Under the pieces are notes generated by a model, which did no database searches, had not been told where the DNA came from, and saw only the letters and a program-made list of their open reading frames with translations. DNA of 64,000 nucleotides, taken from NCBI GenBank assembly GCA_963831105.1, contig CAWHOS010000009.1, positions 434,001 through 498,000 on the forward strand, written 5' to 3'. This stretch comes from DATFQI01 sp963831105. GTDB taxonomy: Bacteria > Actinomycetota > Thermoleophilia > Solirubrobacterales > Solirubrobacteraceae. Numbering within the stretch: position 1 is the first letter of the stretch; every line of letters starts with the position of its first letter. A program made the position numbers and the translations under genes. This document shows, piece after piece, positions 51,511-61,996 of this stretch.

Positions 51511-53144
51511 GCCGAGAGGCTGACGGCCCGGCCGGCGATGAAGCCGTCGGAGGCGACGATCTGGTCGATGACCTCCTGCGGCACCGGCGCGTCGGTCGTG
51601 ACCGCCATCACCGCGACGTCGGAGCCGCCGCCGGCCTCGTCGCCCGGCGAGAGGCGGCCGACGGCCGCGTTGGAGATGTTCACGCCGTGCTCGCCGAAGC
51701 AGGTCCCGACGCGGCCGACCATGCCCGGGACGTCGCTGTAGCGGAACAGCGCGAGGTACTCGTCGTCCATCTGGAGGTTGAAGCGCTGGCCCCAGGCCTC
51801 GAGCAGGTGCGGCCGGTGCAGGCGCCCGAGCGTCGTGCCGACGACGCGCACGCGCTCGCCGCCGGAGGCGACGGTGATCCGCACGAGGTCGGTGAAGTCG
51901 CGCGCGACGACCTCCTTGCGCTCGGAGACCTCGATCCCGCGCTCCTCGGCCAGCGACGGCGCGTTGACGTAGTTGACGTCCTCCTCGGTGTGGCCGGCCA
52001 GCAGGCCGTTGAGGGTCGCGATCGTCAGCAGGCGCGTGTCGCGCTCGGCGATCCGGCCGAGGTACTCGACCTCGACGCGCTCGACGCCCGTGCTCTCGGT
52101 GAGCGTGGTGGCGAGCCGCGCCAGGCGGGTGCACAGCGGCAGGAACGGGCCGAGCACCTCCATGTCCTCCGCGGACACGGCCGGGATGTTGACCGCGGTC
52201 GAGACGACGCCGCCGGTCAGGGCCGCCACGACCTGCTCGGCCGTCTGCACGCCCGCGCGGTCCTGGGCCTCGGTGGTCGAGGCGCCCAGGTGCGGGGTGA
52301 CGACGACGTTGCCGTAGCCCTCGAACAGCGGGTAGTCGGTGATCGGCTCGCTCGGGAAGACGTCCAGCGCCGCGCCGGCGACCTTGCCGGAGTCGATCGC
52401 GTCCTTGAGCGCGGCGTCGTCGACGAGCTCGCCGCGGGCGCAGTTGATCACGCGCACGCCGTCCTTCATCTGCGCGAACGCCTCGGCGTTCAGCCAGCCG
52501 CGGGTCTCGGGCGTCTTGGGCAGGTGGATCGTGACGAAGTCGGCGACGGCGTAGACGTCGGCGCTGGTCTCGGCCTTCTCGACGCCGAGCTCGCGGTAGC
52601 GCTCGGCGCTGACGAACGGATCGTAGGCGACGACGCGCATACCGAACCCGCGCGCGCGGGTCGCGACGAGCTGGCCGATGCGGCCGAACCCGAGGACGCC
52701 GAGCACCTTCTCGTAGACCTCGACGCCGCCGAACTTCGAGCGCTCCCACTTGCCGGCGGTCAGCGAGCCGTGCGCCTGCGGGATGTTGCGGGCGAGCGAG
52801 AGCATCAGCGCCACGGTGTGCTCGGCGGCGGCGACGATGTTCGACTGCGGCGCGTTGGCGACGATGATGCCGCGCTTGGTGGCCGCCTCGACGTCAACGT
52901 TGTCGACGCCGATGCCGGCGCGCCCGATCACCCTCAGGTTGTCGGCCTTCCCGATCAGCTCCGCCGTCAGCTGGGTGGCCGAGCGGATCAGGATCGCGTG
53001 GTAGTCGCCGATGCGCTCGGCGAGCTCCTCGTCGGACCAGTCGACGCCGAGGTCGACGTCGAAGCGCTGGCGCAGGAGGTCCACGCCGGAGTCGGCGAGC
53101 TTCTCCTTGACGAGGACCTTGTACTGCTCGGTGAGGATGCTCAC
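51507..53144 (-). CDS. serA: D-3-phosphoglycerate dehydrogenase
   Basis: First step of serine synthesis, NAD-dependent. 545 residues, the long actinobacterial form. Catalytic domain with VIGRAGIGVDNVDVEAATKR, NAD motif VLGFGRIGQLVATRARGFGM, and INCARGELVDDAALKDAID (catalytic Arg/Glu) with HLGASTTEAQDRAG (His). It then has an intervening ASB domain (about 320-460) and a C-terminal ACT domain (about 470-545, DVPGMVGRVGTCFGEHGVNI) for serine feedback. GTG at 53144 overlaps the aminotransferase stop. Confidence 0.96.
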   Translation of the reverse strand: MSILTEQYKVLVKEKLADSGVDLLRQRFDVDLGVDWSDEELAERIGDYHAILIRSATQLTAELIGKADNLRVIGRAGIGVDNVDVEAATKRGIIVANAPQSNIVAAAEHTVALMLSLARNIPQAHGSLTAGKWERSKFGGVEVYEKVLGVLGFGRIGQLVATRARGFGMRVVAYDPFVSAERYRELGVEKAETSADVYAVADFVTIHLPKTPETRGWLNAEAFAQMKDGVRVINCARGELVDDAALKDAIDSGKVAGAALDVFPSEPITDYPLFEGYGNVVVTPHLGASTTEAQDRAGVQTAEQVVAALTGGVVSTAVNIPAVSAEDMEVLGPFLPLCTRLARLATTLTESTGVERVEVEYLGRIAERDTRLLTIATLNGLLAGHTEEDVNYVNAPSLAEERGIEVSERKEVVARDFTDLVRITVASGGERVRVVGTTLGRLHRPHLLEAWGQRFNLQMDDEYLALFRYSDVPGMVGRVGTCFGEHGVNISNAAVGRLSPGDEAGGGSDVAVMAVTTDAPVPQEVIDQIVASDGFIAGRAVSLSA

Positions 53145-54315
53145 GCGGGCGCGGGGACGCCGGCTTCCAGGAACACCCGCTGGGCGGCGCCGACGCCGGA
53201 CCCGTGCTCGACCTCGTGGCCGAGCTGGTGGAGCACCATCTCCAGGCCCGAGAGCGAGGTGAGGATGTCGAACGCGCCGAAGTAGCCGCAGTGGGCGATC
53301 CGGATGATCTTGCCCTTGAGCTGGTTCTGGCCGCCGTTGGCCGTGATGCCGAGCTTGCGCAGCGCGCCGGGCACCTTGCCGCCGTCGATCGTCTCGGGCA
53401 GCTCGACGGCCGTGACGACGTTCGAGCGCTCGTCGGGGTCGCCGTAGAGGTCGAGGCCGAGCGCAGCGGCGCCGGCGCGCGTGGCGCGGGCGAGCAGCGC
53501 GTGGCGGGCGAGGACGTTCTCGATGCCCTCCTCCTCGATCAGGTCGAGCGCGACGTCGAGCCCGAGGAACAGGCCGACGGCCGGCGTGAACGGGCTGTCG
53601 CCCTTGCGCTGGCTCTTGGCCGTCTTGTTCCAGTCGAAGAAGTAGCGCCCCTGGGGCTGCTCGGCCGCGTAGTCGAGCGCGCGCTGGCTCACGGACGCGA
53701 AGCCGAGGCCGGGCGGGCACATCAGCGCCTTCTGCGAGCCCGCGATCACGACGTCGATGCCCCAGTCGTCCTGGCGCAGCTCGGCCGCGCCGAGGCCCGA
53801 GACCGCGTCGACGACCAGGATCGCGCCGTGGCGCTTGGTCACCTCGGCGATCGCCTGCACGTCATGGACGATGCCCGTCGAGGTCTCGCTGAGCGTCGCG
53901 AACACGACCTCGACGCCGTCGTTGTCGGACAGCAGCCGGTCGATCTCGGCCGGGTCCAGCCGCTCGCCCCAGCCCGGCTCGTAGCGGACCGTCTCGCCGC
54001 CGTAGGCCTCGCAGAGCTCGATCCAGCGCTCGCCGAACTTGCCGGCCGCGCACGCGAGCACCGGCTCGCCGGGCCGCACCAGGTTGGCCGCCGCCGAATC
54101 CATGGCGCCGGAGCCGCTCGCCGAGAAGCGTGAGCACGTCGTTCGCCGTCTGGAAGACGCCCGGGAGCTTCTTCAGCACCCGCTCGTAGACCTCCACGAA
54201 GGCCGGCGCGCGGTGGTAGAGCATCGGCGCCGCCATCGCCTGCGGACACGGCGGGCGGAACCGGGGTCGGCCCCGCGGTCATCAGGTACTGCTTCACGAA
54301 CGGGTTCGGCGTCAT
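53141..54315 (-). CDS. class V aminotransferase, probable phosphoserine aminotransferase role; frameshifted
   Basis: About 390 residues after two corrections. Opens MTPNPFVKQYLMTAGPTPVP, continues MAAPMLYHRAPAFVEVYERV, then SGSGAMDSAAANLVRPGEPV, with the PLP Asp in ILVVDAVSGLGAAEL and the Schiff-base Lys in VIAGSQKALMCPPGLGF. This is the alanine-glyoxylate aminotransferase group. GTGA coupling to serA suggests it acts as phosphoserine aminotransferase, as related enzymes do elsewhere; that is inference. Extra bases lie near 54243 and 54124; removing them gives PPAVSQAMAAP and DVLTFSASGSGAM. TACTCT lies 11-16 bases before the ATG. Confidence 0.85.
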
Positions 54316-54342
54316 CGTCCGACCCAGAGTAGAACAGTGGTT

Positions 54343-54391
54343 TCGCCTGCCAGGCGAGCGTGCTCCTCCGTCCGCCGCTCGCCTTCGGCGA
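54343..54391 (-). terminator. two hairpins after ilvC
   Basis: TCGCC/GGCGA around TTC (54379-54391) and TCGCCT/AGGCGA around GCC (54343-54357) follow the ilvC stop in transcription direction. Neither has a T-run. They separate ilvC from the serine genes. Confidence 0.4.
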
Positions 54392-54393
54392 CG

Positions 54394-55383
<990 letters not shown>

Positions 55384-55389
55384 GCGATC

Positions 55390-55395
55390 AACCTA
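55390..55395 (-). promoter_or_regulatory. minus-10 hexamer TAGGTT of ilvC
   Basis: It lies 7-12 bases before the ilvC ATG, the spacing expected if transcription starts at the A of the start codon. The gap to the upstream gene is only 36 bases and holds no leader peptide. Confidence 0.55.
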
Positions 55396-55419
55396 GCGAC
55401 GCCAGCCTGCGGCGCGCCC

Positions 55420-56265
55420 TCAGGCTTCGGCGACGGCGACCCACGTGCTCGCGGGCAGCTCGAGCGTGCCGTCCTCGCGCACGAAGCCCTGGACCTGCTC
55501 GCCGACCGCGGCCTTGATCTCCTCGATCGTCGCCGGGTCGACGCCGGCCAGCGAGGTCTGGATCCGGCCCGACATCTCGGACTGGGTCTTCCAGTAGTCG
55601 TCGAGCGAGGAGTACGTGTGCGTGAAGCGCACCTCGGCGACCTCGTGCTCGACGAAGCCGGCGGCGTCGAGCTGCTCGGCGATCATCCCCTCCGGCCCCC
55701 AGGTGAACTGGCCCGGCTCACCGGGTGCGACCGGCTCGATCAGCCCGCGGCGCACCATCTCGCGGGCGGGGATCGCGCTCCACGGGTTCTCCTCCGGGCC
55801 CCTCCACGCCGCCAGGGCGAGCCGCCCTCCGGGCTTGAGCACGCGGCGCGTCTCCCGCAGCGCGGTCTCGGAGTCGGCCATCAGCATGTAGCCCCAGCGG
55901 CAGAGGACGCTGTCGATGCTCGCGGCCTCGATGTCGATCGAGCTCTCCGCGTCGATCTGCTTGAAGCGGACGTTGCCGAGCCCGATCTGCTCCGCGCGGC
56001 GCTGAGCGACCATCAGCATCTCGGGCGCGATATCGGACGTGATCAGCGTGCCGCCGGGCTGGACGAGCTCGGCGGCGAGGAAGCCCGTGTCGCCTGGGCC
56101 GGCGGCCAGCTCGAGCACCGTGTTCCCCGGCTGGGGCTGGATCGCGTCGACCATCCACATCGAGACGGGCATGGTGACCCGGCGCATCATCTCGCCGTGC
56201 GCCTCCCAGGCCGTCGCGGCATGGCCCCAGCGGGCGCGTGTCTCTTGCTTGTCGGCCTCGCTCAT
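55420..56265 (-). CDS. class I SAM-dependent methyltransferase
   Basis: 281 residues. SAM motif I is VLELAAGPGDTGFLAAEL (about 50-68), motif II LITSDIAPEMLMVAQRRAEQ, and post-motif ETRRVLKPGGRLALAAWRGP. The ATG overlaps the menE stop (ATGA, 56262-56265). Inside the menaquinone cluster it could be the final demethylmenaquinone methylation enzyme (MenG/UbiE role), but it is longer than typical UbiE and the assignment rests on context. Confidence 0.82.
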   Translation of the reverse strand: MSEADKQETRARWGHAATAWEAHGEMMRRVTMPVSMWMVDAIQPQPGNTVLELAAGPGDTGFLAAELVQPGGTLITSDIAPEMLMVAQRRAEQIGLGNVRFKQIDAESSIDIEAASIDSVLCRWGYMLMADSETALRETRRVLKPGGRLALAAWRGPEENPWSAIPAREMVRRGLIEPVAPGEPGQFTWGPEGMIAEQLDAAGFVEHEVAEVRFTHTYSSLDDYWKTQSEMSGRIQTSLAGVDPATIEEIKAAVGEQVQGFVREDGTLELPASTWVAVAEA

Positions 56266-57476
56266 CGCAGCTCCCGTCGCAGCAGCTTCCCAGATGCGTT
56301 GCGCGGAAGCGCCTCCGCCACCTCGACCGACTTGGGCGCCTTGTAGCGCGCGAGCCGCCCGGCCACCCACTCGCGCAGCTCCCGCGGGTCGGCGGGCTCG
56401 CGCAGCACGACGCTGGCCGTGACCGCCTCCCCCCACTCGGGGTCCGGGCGGCCGAACACTGCGGCGTCGGCCACCGCCGGGTGGGCGAGCAGGGCCGCCT
56501 CGACCTCGGCCGGCGCGACGTTCTCGCCGCCGGTGACGATCGTGTCGGAGCGGCGGCCGACGATCTCCAGCCGCCCGTCCGGGGCGAAGCGGCCGAGGTC
56601 GCCCGTGCGCAGGACGCCGCCGCCGGCGACCGTCGGCCCCTCGACGAGGATCTCGCCGTCGTCGGCGAGGGACACCGCCAGGCCGGGCAGCGGCCACCCG
56701 TCGACCGCGACCTGCGAGCACGCCTGCGTGAGCCCGTAGGTGGCGCGGACGGGCCAGCCGGCCGCGCGCGCCTCCTCGAGCAGATCGGGCGTGGCCGCCG
56801 CGCCGCCCAGCAGGACGACGCGCAGGCGCGCGCCCGGGCGCGCGCCCGCGTCCAGCAGCCGCCGCAGCTGGGTCGGGACGAGCGAGACGACCGTGATGTC
56901 GTCGGCGCACGCGCGCCCGGCCTCGCCGATCACGGCGCGCGTCCCGTAGATCGCGGAGCGCAGCAGCACCATCAGCCCGCCGACGTGCGAGAGCGGCAGC
57001 GGGCACAGCCAGCGCTCGTCGGGGTCAAGGCCCAGCGCCACGGCCGAGCCGAGCGCGTTGGCCTGGACGTTGCCGAAGCTCAGCTCGACGGGCCGCGGCG
57101 CCGCCGTGGTGCCCGAGGTGTGCACGACGAGCGCCGTGTCGTCGTCGCGCGGCGCCAGCACCGGCGGCGCGGCGCCGCCGCTCGGCAGCGGCGCCTCCAC
57201 GACGGCGTCCGCGGACGCCAGCAGCGCGGCCTGCTCGGCCTCCCCCAGGCGCGGGTCGACCGGCATCGCCGCGGCGCGCGCCAGGAGGCAGGCGTGCAGC
57301 GCGACCGCGAAGTCCAGGCCGGCCGGCAACGCGATCGCGACCCGGCTGCCGGGCGCGGCGTCGATCCGCGCCGCCGCGAGCAGCTCCGCGTAGCTCAGCT
57401 CGCCCTCGGGCGCCTCGAGCGCCACCCGGTCGGGGTGCTGTGCCGCGGCGCGCGGCAGCCAGGGGTCGATCGGCAT
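56262..57476 (-). CDS. menE: o-succinylbenzoate-CoA ligase
   Basis: Adenylate-forming ligase activating o-succinylbenzoate in menaquinone synthesis. 404 residues, shorter than most acyl-CoA synthetases as usual for MenE. AMP motif LVVHTSGTTAAPRPVELSFG, then RATYGLTQACSQV, GVLRTGDLGRFAPDGRLEIV and the catalytic Lys in ALPRNASGKLLRRELR. ATG at 57476, 22 bases from the divergent menB start. Confidence 0.9.
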   Translation of the reverse strand: MPIDPWLPRAAAQHPDRVALEAPEGELSYAELLAAARIDAAPGSRVAIALPAGLDFAVALHACLLARAAAMPVDPRLGEAEQAALLASADAVVEAPLPSGGAAPPVLAPRDDDTALVVHTSGTTAAPRPVELSFGNVQANALGSAVALGLDPDERWLCPLPLSHVGGLMVLLRSAIYGTRAVIGEAGRACADDITVVSLVPTQLRRLLDAGARPGARLRVVLLGGAAATPDLLEEARAAGWPVRATYGLTQACSQVAVDGWPLPGLAVSLADDGEILVEGPTVAGGGVLRTGDLGRFAPDGRLEIVGRRSDTIVTGGENVAPAEVEAALLAHPAVADAAVFGRPDPEWGEAVTASVVLREPADPRELREWVAGRLARYKAPKSVEVAEALPRNASGKLLRRELR

Positions 57477-57498
57477 CCCACTAGTGTGATGGGCCGCC
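57477..57498. promoter_or_regulatory. 22-bp divergent region menE / menB
   Basis: Start-to-start gap of 22 bases. TAGTGT (57482-57487) lies 12-17 bases before menB. The palindrome ACTAGT sits in the centre. The two promoters must overlap. Confidence 0.4.
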
Positions 57499-58314
57499 AT
57501 GTGGACAGCCGCCGCCCCCTTCGAGGACATCCGCTACGAGACCAGCGGGGACGGGATCGCGAAGATCACCATCAACCGCCCCGAGGTCCGCAACGCCTTC
57601 CGCCCGCAGACGATCGTCGAGATCTCGCAGGCGCTCGAGCTCGCGCGCGAGGACCCGGACGTCGGCGCGATCATCCTCACCGGCGAGGGCGAGCTCGCGT
57701 TCTGCTCGGGCGGCGACCAGCGCGTGCGCGGCGACACGGGCTACGTGCCCGAGGGCGCCAAGGTCGGGCGCTTCCACGTCACCGACCTGCACGTGCAGAT
57801 GCGCCGCCTGCCGAAGCCGATCATCGCCATGGTCGCCGGCTACGCGGTCGGCGGCGGGCAGATCCTGCACCTCGTCTGCGACCTCTCGATCGCCGCCGAG
57901 AACGCCCGCTTCGGCCAGACCGGCCCGCGCGTGGGCTCCTTCGACGGCGGGTTCGGCGCCGCGCTGCTGGCCAAGACCGTCGGGCTGCGCAAGGCCAAGG
58001 AGATCTGGTTCCTGTGCCGCCAGTACGACGCGCAGCAGGCGCTGGAGATGGGCTTGGTCAACCACGTCGTGCCGCTCGAGCGGCTCGAGGAGGAGACCGT
58101 CGCCTGGTGCCGCGAGATGCTCTCCCTCTCCCCCTTCGCGCTGCGGCTGCTGAAGGCGAGCTTCCACGCCGCCGAGGACGGGCTGGCCGGGATCCAGCAG
58201 CTCGCCCACGACGCCAACCTCCTCTTCTACGCGACCGAGGAGGCCGCGGAGGGCCGCGAGGCGTTCAAGGCCAAGCGGCAGCCCGACTTCTCCAAGTTCC
58301 CGCGGCGGCCGTGA
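57499..58314 (+). CDS. menB: 1,4-dihydroxy-2-naphthoyl-CoA synthase
   Basis: Crotonase-fold ring-closing enzyme of menaquinone synthesis. 271 residues. ITINRPEVRNAFRPQTIVEI, oxyanion loop FCSGGDQRVRGDTGY, AGYAVGGGQILHLVCDLSIA, and the MenB-specific GPRVGSFDGGFGAALLAKTV. C-terminal QPDFSKFPRRP is the usual MenB ending. Its TGA overlaps the menA GTG. Confidence 0.96.
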   Translation: MWTAAAPFEDIRYETSGDGIAKITINRPEVRNAFRPQTIVEISQALELAREDPDVGAIILTGEGELAFCSGGDQRVRGDTGYVPEGAKVGRFHVTDLHVQMRRLPKPIIAMVAGYAVGGGQILHLVCDLSIAAENARFGQTGPRVGSFDGGFGAALLAKTVGLRKAKEIWFLCRQYDAQQALEMGLVNHVVPLERLEEETVAWCREMLSLSPFALRLLKASFHAAEDGLAGIQQLAHDANLLFYATEEAAEGREAFKAKRQPDFSKFPRRP

Positions 58315-59225
58315 GCTCGGGCGTGGCCGCGGAGCGTCCGAGCGCCCTGCGCATATGGCTGATGGCCGCGCGGCCGCGGACGCTGCCCGCCGCCGTCGCG
58401 CCCGTGCTCGTGGGCACCGCGCTGGCCGCCACCCAGGGCACGTTCAAGCCGCTCACCTTCATCGCGGCGATGCTCGGCGCGCTGTTCATCCAGGTCGGCA
58501 CGAACCTCTCCAACGACTACTCCGACGCGCGCCGCGGCGCCGACACCGAGGACCGGCTCGGGCCCGTGCGCGTGACGGCCGGCGGCCTGGTGCCGCCGCG
58601 GCAGGTGCTGATGGCGACCTACATCGCCTTCGGCGCGGCCGTGCTGGCCGGCGTGTACCTGATCGCGACCGCGGGCTGGGAGCTGCTGCTCGTCGGCGCG
58701 GCCTCGATCCTGGCCGGCGTGCTCTACACGGGCGGGCCGCGGCCGTACGGCTACGAGGGCCTCGGCGAGGTCTTCGTATTCCTGTTCTTCGGCGTCGTCG
58801 CCGTCGCCGGCTCGTACTTCGCGCAGACCGAGGAGCTCGCCTGGGAGGCGTTCGTGCTGGCGGTCCCGGTCGGGCTGCTCGCGGCGGCGATCCTCGTCGT
58901 CAACAACGTGCGCGACCTCGAGACGGACCGGCGGGCGGGCAAGCGGACGCTCGCGGTGCGGCTCGGGCGCCAGGGCGCGCGAGGGCTCTACGGCGGGATG
59001 CTGGCCGCGGCGTTCGTGACGGCGCCGTTCCCGTGGCTGTTCGGCGGCGACGGGCTCGACGCCTGGCTGCTGCTGCCCTGGCTGGCGATCCCGCTCGCGC
59101 TGCCGGTCGCCAAGATCGTCCGCGAGCGCACCGACGGGCCAGCGCTCAACGGCGCGCTGGCGAAGACGGGGATGCTGCAGCTCGCCTTCTGCACGCTGCT
59201 GTCGATCGGGCTGCTCGCGAGCTGA
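58311..59225 (+). CDS. menA: 1,4-dihydroxy-2-naphthoate polyprenyltransferase
   Basis: Integral membrane UbiA-family enzyme that attaches the isoprenoid tail. 304 residues, eight or nine membrane segments. The first Asp-rich site is NLSNDYSDARRGADTEDRLG and the second NNVRDLETDRRAGKRTLAV. PRTLPAAVAPVLVGTALA at the N-terminus is typical of MenA. GTG at 58311 overlaps the menB stop. Confidence 0.95.
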   Translation: MSSGVAAERPSALRIWLMAARPRTLPAAVAPVLVGTALAATQGTFKPLTFIAAMLGALFIQVGTNLSNDYSDARRGADTEDRLGPVRVTAGGLVPPRQVLMATYIAFGAAVLAGVYLIATAGWELLLVGAASILAGVLYTGGPRPYGYEGLGEVFVFLFFGVVAVAGSYFAQTEELAWEAFVLAVPVGLLAAAILVVNNVRDLETDRRAGKRTLAVRLGRQGARGLYGGMLAAAFVTAPFPWLFGGDGLDAWLLLPWLAIPLALPVAKIVRERTDGPALNGALAKTGMLQLAFCTLLSIGLLAS

Positions 59226-59229
59226 GCCG

Positions 59230-60302
59230 GTGGCGGAGCTGGCCGTCGAGACGGTGCGGCTCCCGCTGCGGGCGCCCCTGCGGACCGCCTGGGGAACGCT
59301 GGCCGAGCGCGAGCTCGTGCGGGTGCGGCTGCGCTTCGGGCCCGGGGACGCGGGCGAGGGCGAGGCGGCGCCGCTCGAGCCCTACGACGGCGTCCCGCTC
59401 GCCGCCGTGCTGGCCGCGCTCGACGCCTACGCCGCGGTGCTCGCGGACGCCGGGCCGGAGGACGACGCCGCGGCGCTGCTCGAGGCCTGCCGGGCGGAGC
59501 GGCCGCTGCCGCAGGCGCTGGCGGCGATCGACCTCGCGCTGTGGGACCGGGCGGGCCGCCGCGCCGGGCGCCCGGTCGCGGCGCTGCTCGGCGGGGACGC
59601 GGGCGAGCCGATCGCGGTCAACGCGCTCGTGGGCGCCGAGGACCGCGCGGGCGCGGCGCGGGCGGCTGCCGAGGCCGCCGCGGCCGGCTTCGCGTGCGTG
59701 AAGGTCAAGGTCGGCATCGGCGACGACGCGGGCCGGCTGGCGGCGGTGCGCGCGGCGGTCGGCCGCGGTGTGGCGATCCGCGCGGACGCCAACGGCGCCT
59801 GGAGCTCCCCGCGCGAGGCGCTCGCGAACCTGCGGGCGCTCGCCCCGGTCGGGATCGAGCTCTGCGAGGAGCCCGTGCACGGTCTGGAGGCGCTGCGCGA
59901 GGTGCGCGCGGAGTCGCCCGTGCCGATCGCGATCGACGAGAGCGCCGCCGAGCTCGACGCCGGCGGCAGCGCGCGGCGCGGGCGGCGCGCCCGGCTGGGA
60001 CGCCGCGGACGCGGTCTGCCTGAAGATCTCGCGCTGCGGCGGCATCGGCGGCGTGCTCCGCGACGCGCAGGCCGCCCGCGCGGCCGGTGCGGCGGTGTAC
60101 CTCGCGTCGACCTTCGACGGCCCGCTCGGCATCGCGGCGGGCCTGCACGCGGCCGCGGCGCTGCGCGCGTCGGGCGAGCTGCTCCCCTGCGGGCTGGCCA
60201 CGCTCGGCGCGTTCGCCGGAGCCGCCGCCGAGCCGGTGCGCGGAACACTCGCGGTACCCCCCGGTCCCGGCCTGCTCGGGGCTGCGATGCTCGACTCGAT
60301 GA
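59230..60302 (+). CDS. menC: o-succinylbenzoate synthase (enolase superfamily); frameshifted
   Basis: About 356 residues after correction. Enolase-superfamily catalytic elements are in place: Lys-x-Lys in ACVKVKVGIGDD, metal ligands Asp in RADANGAWSS, Glu in CEEPVH and Asp in IAIDESAAEL, and the second Lys in VCLKISRCGGIGGVL. Dehydrates SHCHC to o-succinylbenzoate. Shifts near 59970 and 60275 are needed; with the second, the gene ends at TGA 60300-60302, overlapping the next start as ATGA. GTG start four bases after menA. Confidence 0.87.
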
Positions 60303-61123
60303 GCACCGAGATCCTGCGCTACGCCGCGTTCACCGACACCCCCGAAGGCGGCAACCCCGCCGGGGTCGTGCTCGACGCCTCGGGCCTCGGCGACGCCGAG
60401 ATGCAGGCGATCGCCGCCGACGTCGGCTACTCCGAGACGGCCTTCGTGACCGCCGCCGACGACCACGACCTGACCGTCCGCTACTTCTCCCCGCTCGCCG
60501 AGGTGCCGTTCTGCGGCCACGCCACGATCGCGACCGGCGTCGCCTGGGGCGACCGCAACGGCGACGGCCTGCTCGAGCTCACGACGCCCGCCGGCCTCGT
60601 CGAGGTCGACGGTCGGACAGCGGCGTGGCCACGCTGACGAGCGTCGCGCCGTCGAGCGCGCCGATCGCGGACGCCGACCTCGACGAGCTGCTCGCGGCGC
60701 TCGGCTGGACGCGCGACGAGCTCGACCCCGAGCTGCCGCCGCGGGTCGGCTACGCGGGCGCCCACCACCCCGTCCTGGGCGCGGCGGCCTCGGAGCGCCT
60801 CGCGGACGCTCGACTACGACTTCGAGCGCCTCGCCGCGCTGATGGCCGCGCGCGACTGGACCACGATCCAGCTCGTGTACCGCGAGGGCCCGGACCGCTT
60901 CCGCTCCCGCAACCCGTTCCCGCCCGGCGGCGTGGTCGAGGACCCCGCCACGGGCGCCGCCGCCGCCGCGTTCGGCGGCTACCTGCGCGAGCTCGGGCTC
61001 GTCGAGCCGCCCGCCACGATCACGATCGACCAGGGCATCGAGCTCGGCCGCCCGAGCCTGCTCACGGTCACGATCCCCGCCGGCGGCGGCATCTCCGTCG
61101 CCGGCACCGCCGTGCCGATCTGA
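60299..61123 (+). CDS. PhzF-family isomerase-like protein; frameshifted
   Basis: About 274 residues. Opens EILRYAAFTDTPEGGNPAGV, the PhzF signature, with the catalytic Glu in VGYSETAFV and VRYFSPLAEVPFCGHATIAT. The second half has RNPFPPGGVVEDPATGAAAA. Frames change near 60612 and 60806. PhzF itself isomerises dihydro-hydroxyanthranilate; most relatives have unknown substrates. Here it is coupled to menC, so a role in or beside chorismate-derived quinone chemistry is possible but unproven. Confidence 0.85.
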
Positions 61124-61179
61124 ACATCAACGGCGGCTGGGTAGGGGAGCGAGGGAGCCGCGCGCGCGGTTCGACTTGA

Positions 61180-61208
61180 GAGTTGTTCAGCCTGAGGCTG
61201 AACAACTC
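61180..61208. terminator. bidirectional terminator, repeat copy 2
   Basis: GAGTTGTTCAGCCT (61180-61193) and AGGCTGAACAACTC (61195-61208) pair perfectly around one base. It lies between the convergent PhzF-like gene and menH. Core and right flank (AACTCCGG, TTCGA) closely match the palindrome at 5673-5719. Confidence 0.72.
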
Positions 61209-61266
61209 CGGGTTCGACGCCACGGGCCGCACCCTCACCCCTTACCCAGCCGCAGTTGACGTTCGC

Positions 61267-61974
61267 TCACAGCAGCGCGGCGACCGCTGCCGGCTGCTCG
61301 AGCTGCGCCGCATGGCCCGCCCCCTCGACCACCGCGATCTCCGCCCGCGGCAACAGCGCCGCCATGCGCTCGGCGATCGCGCGGAACTTCTCGTCGCGCT
61401 CGCCGACGGCGAGCGTGACCGGGACCGTGAGCGAGGGGAGCCGGTCCCAGAGCGGCTCCATCACGCCGGTGCCGAGACCGCGCAGGGCGGCGGCGAGGCC
61501 CTCCGGCGTGTTGCGCAGCCGGTCGGCGTGGGCCGCGGCGCGGACGCGCTCGGGCTGGCCCTCCCACAGCGGCAGCTCGGCCCACTCGCGGGCGAAGGCC
61601 TCGACGCCGGTCGCCTCGATCCGCTCCGCGAGCGCCTCGTCGGCCTCCCGGCGGGCGGCGCGCTCGGCGTCGTCGGCGATCCCCGGGCTCGCGCCTATGA
61701 GCACGAGGCGGTCGAGCCGGTCGGCGAGCGCGAAGGCCGCGTGCAGCGCGATCCGGCCGCCCATCGAGTAGCCCGCGAGCGCGAACCGGTCGCCGCCGAG
61801 CGCGCGCACGTAGCCCGTGCAGGCGGCGAACGACGCCGGCCGGGAGGCCGCCATCCCGTGCCCCGGCAGGTCCGGGGCGAGCGCCCGCCGGCGTCCGCCG
61901 AGCGCGGCGATCACGGGCCGCCAGCTCTGCCGCGTCTGGGTGAATCCGTGGAGGAGGACGAGCGTCGGGGTCAC
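61267..61974 (-). CDS. menH: alpha/beta hydrolase, probable SHCHC synthase
   Basis: 235 residues. TPTLVLLHGFTQTRQSWRPV, nucleophile Ser in FALAGYSMGGRIALHAA, and the late His in VVEGAGHAAQLEQPAAVA form the triad set. LLHGFTQTRQSW is close to MenH (2-succinyl-6-hydroxy-2,4-cyclohexadiene-1-carboxylate synthase), and it diverges from menD, which supports that call. The GTG at 61974 is preferred; an in-frame earlier start would overlap menD. Confidence 0.82.
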   Translation of the reverse strand: MTPTLVLLHGFTQTRQSWRPVIAALGGRRRALAPDLPGHGMAASRPASFAACTGYVRALGGDRFALAGYSMGGRIALHAAFALADRLDRLVLIGASPGIADDAERAARREADEALAERIEATGVEAFAREWAELPLWEGQPERVRAAAHADRLRNTPEGLAAALRGLGTGVMEPLWDRLPSLTVPVTLAVGERDEKFRAIAERMAALLPRAEIAVVEGAGHAAQLEQPAAVAALL

Positions 61975-61996
61975 GTTGGGGCATGATGCCGCTCCG
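61975..61996. promoter_or_regulatory. 22-bp divergent region menH / menD
   Basis: Start-to-start gap of 22 bases with the inverted repeat GGCAT-G-ATGCC (61980-61990) in the middle. Each strand shows an imperfect minus-10 (CATGAT, CATCAT) 9-15 bases before its start codon. A bidirectional core promoter or a regulator site is likely. Confidence 0.4.
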
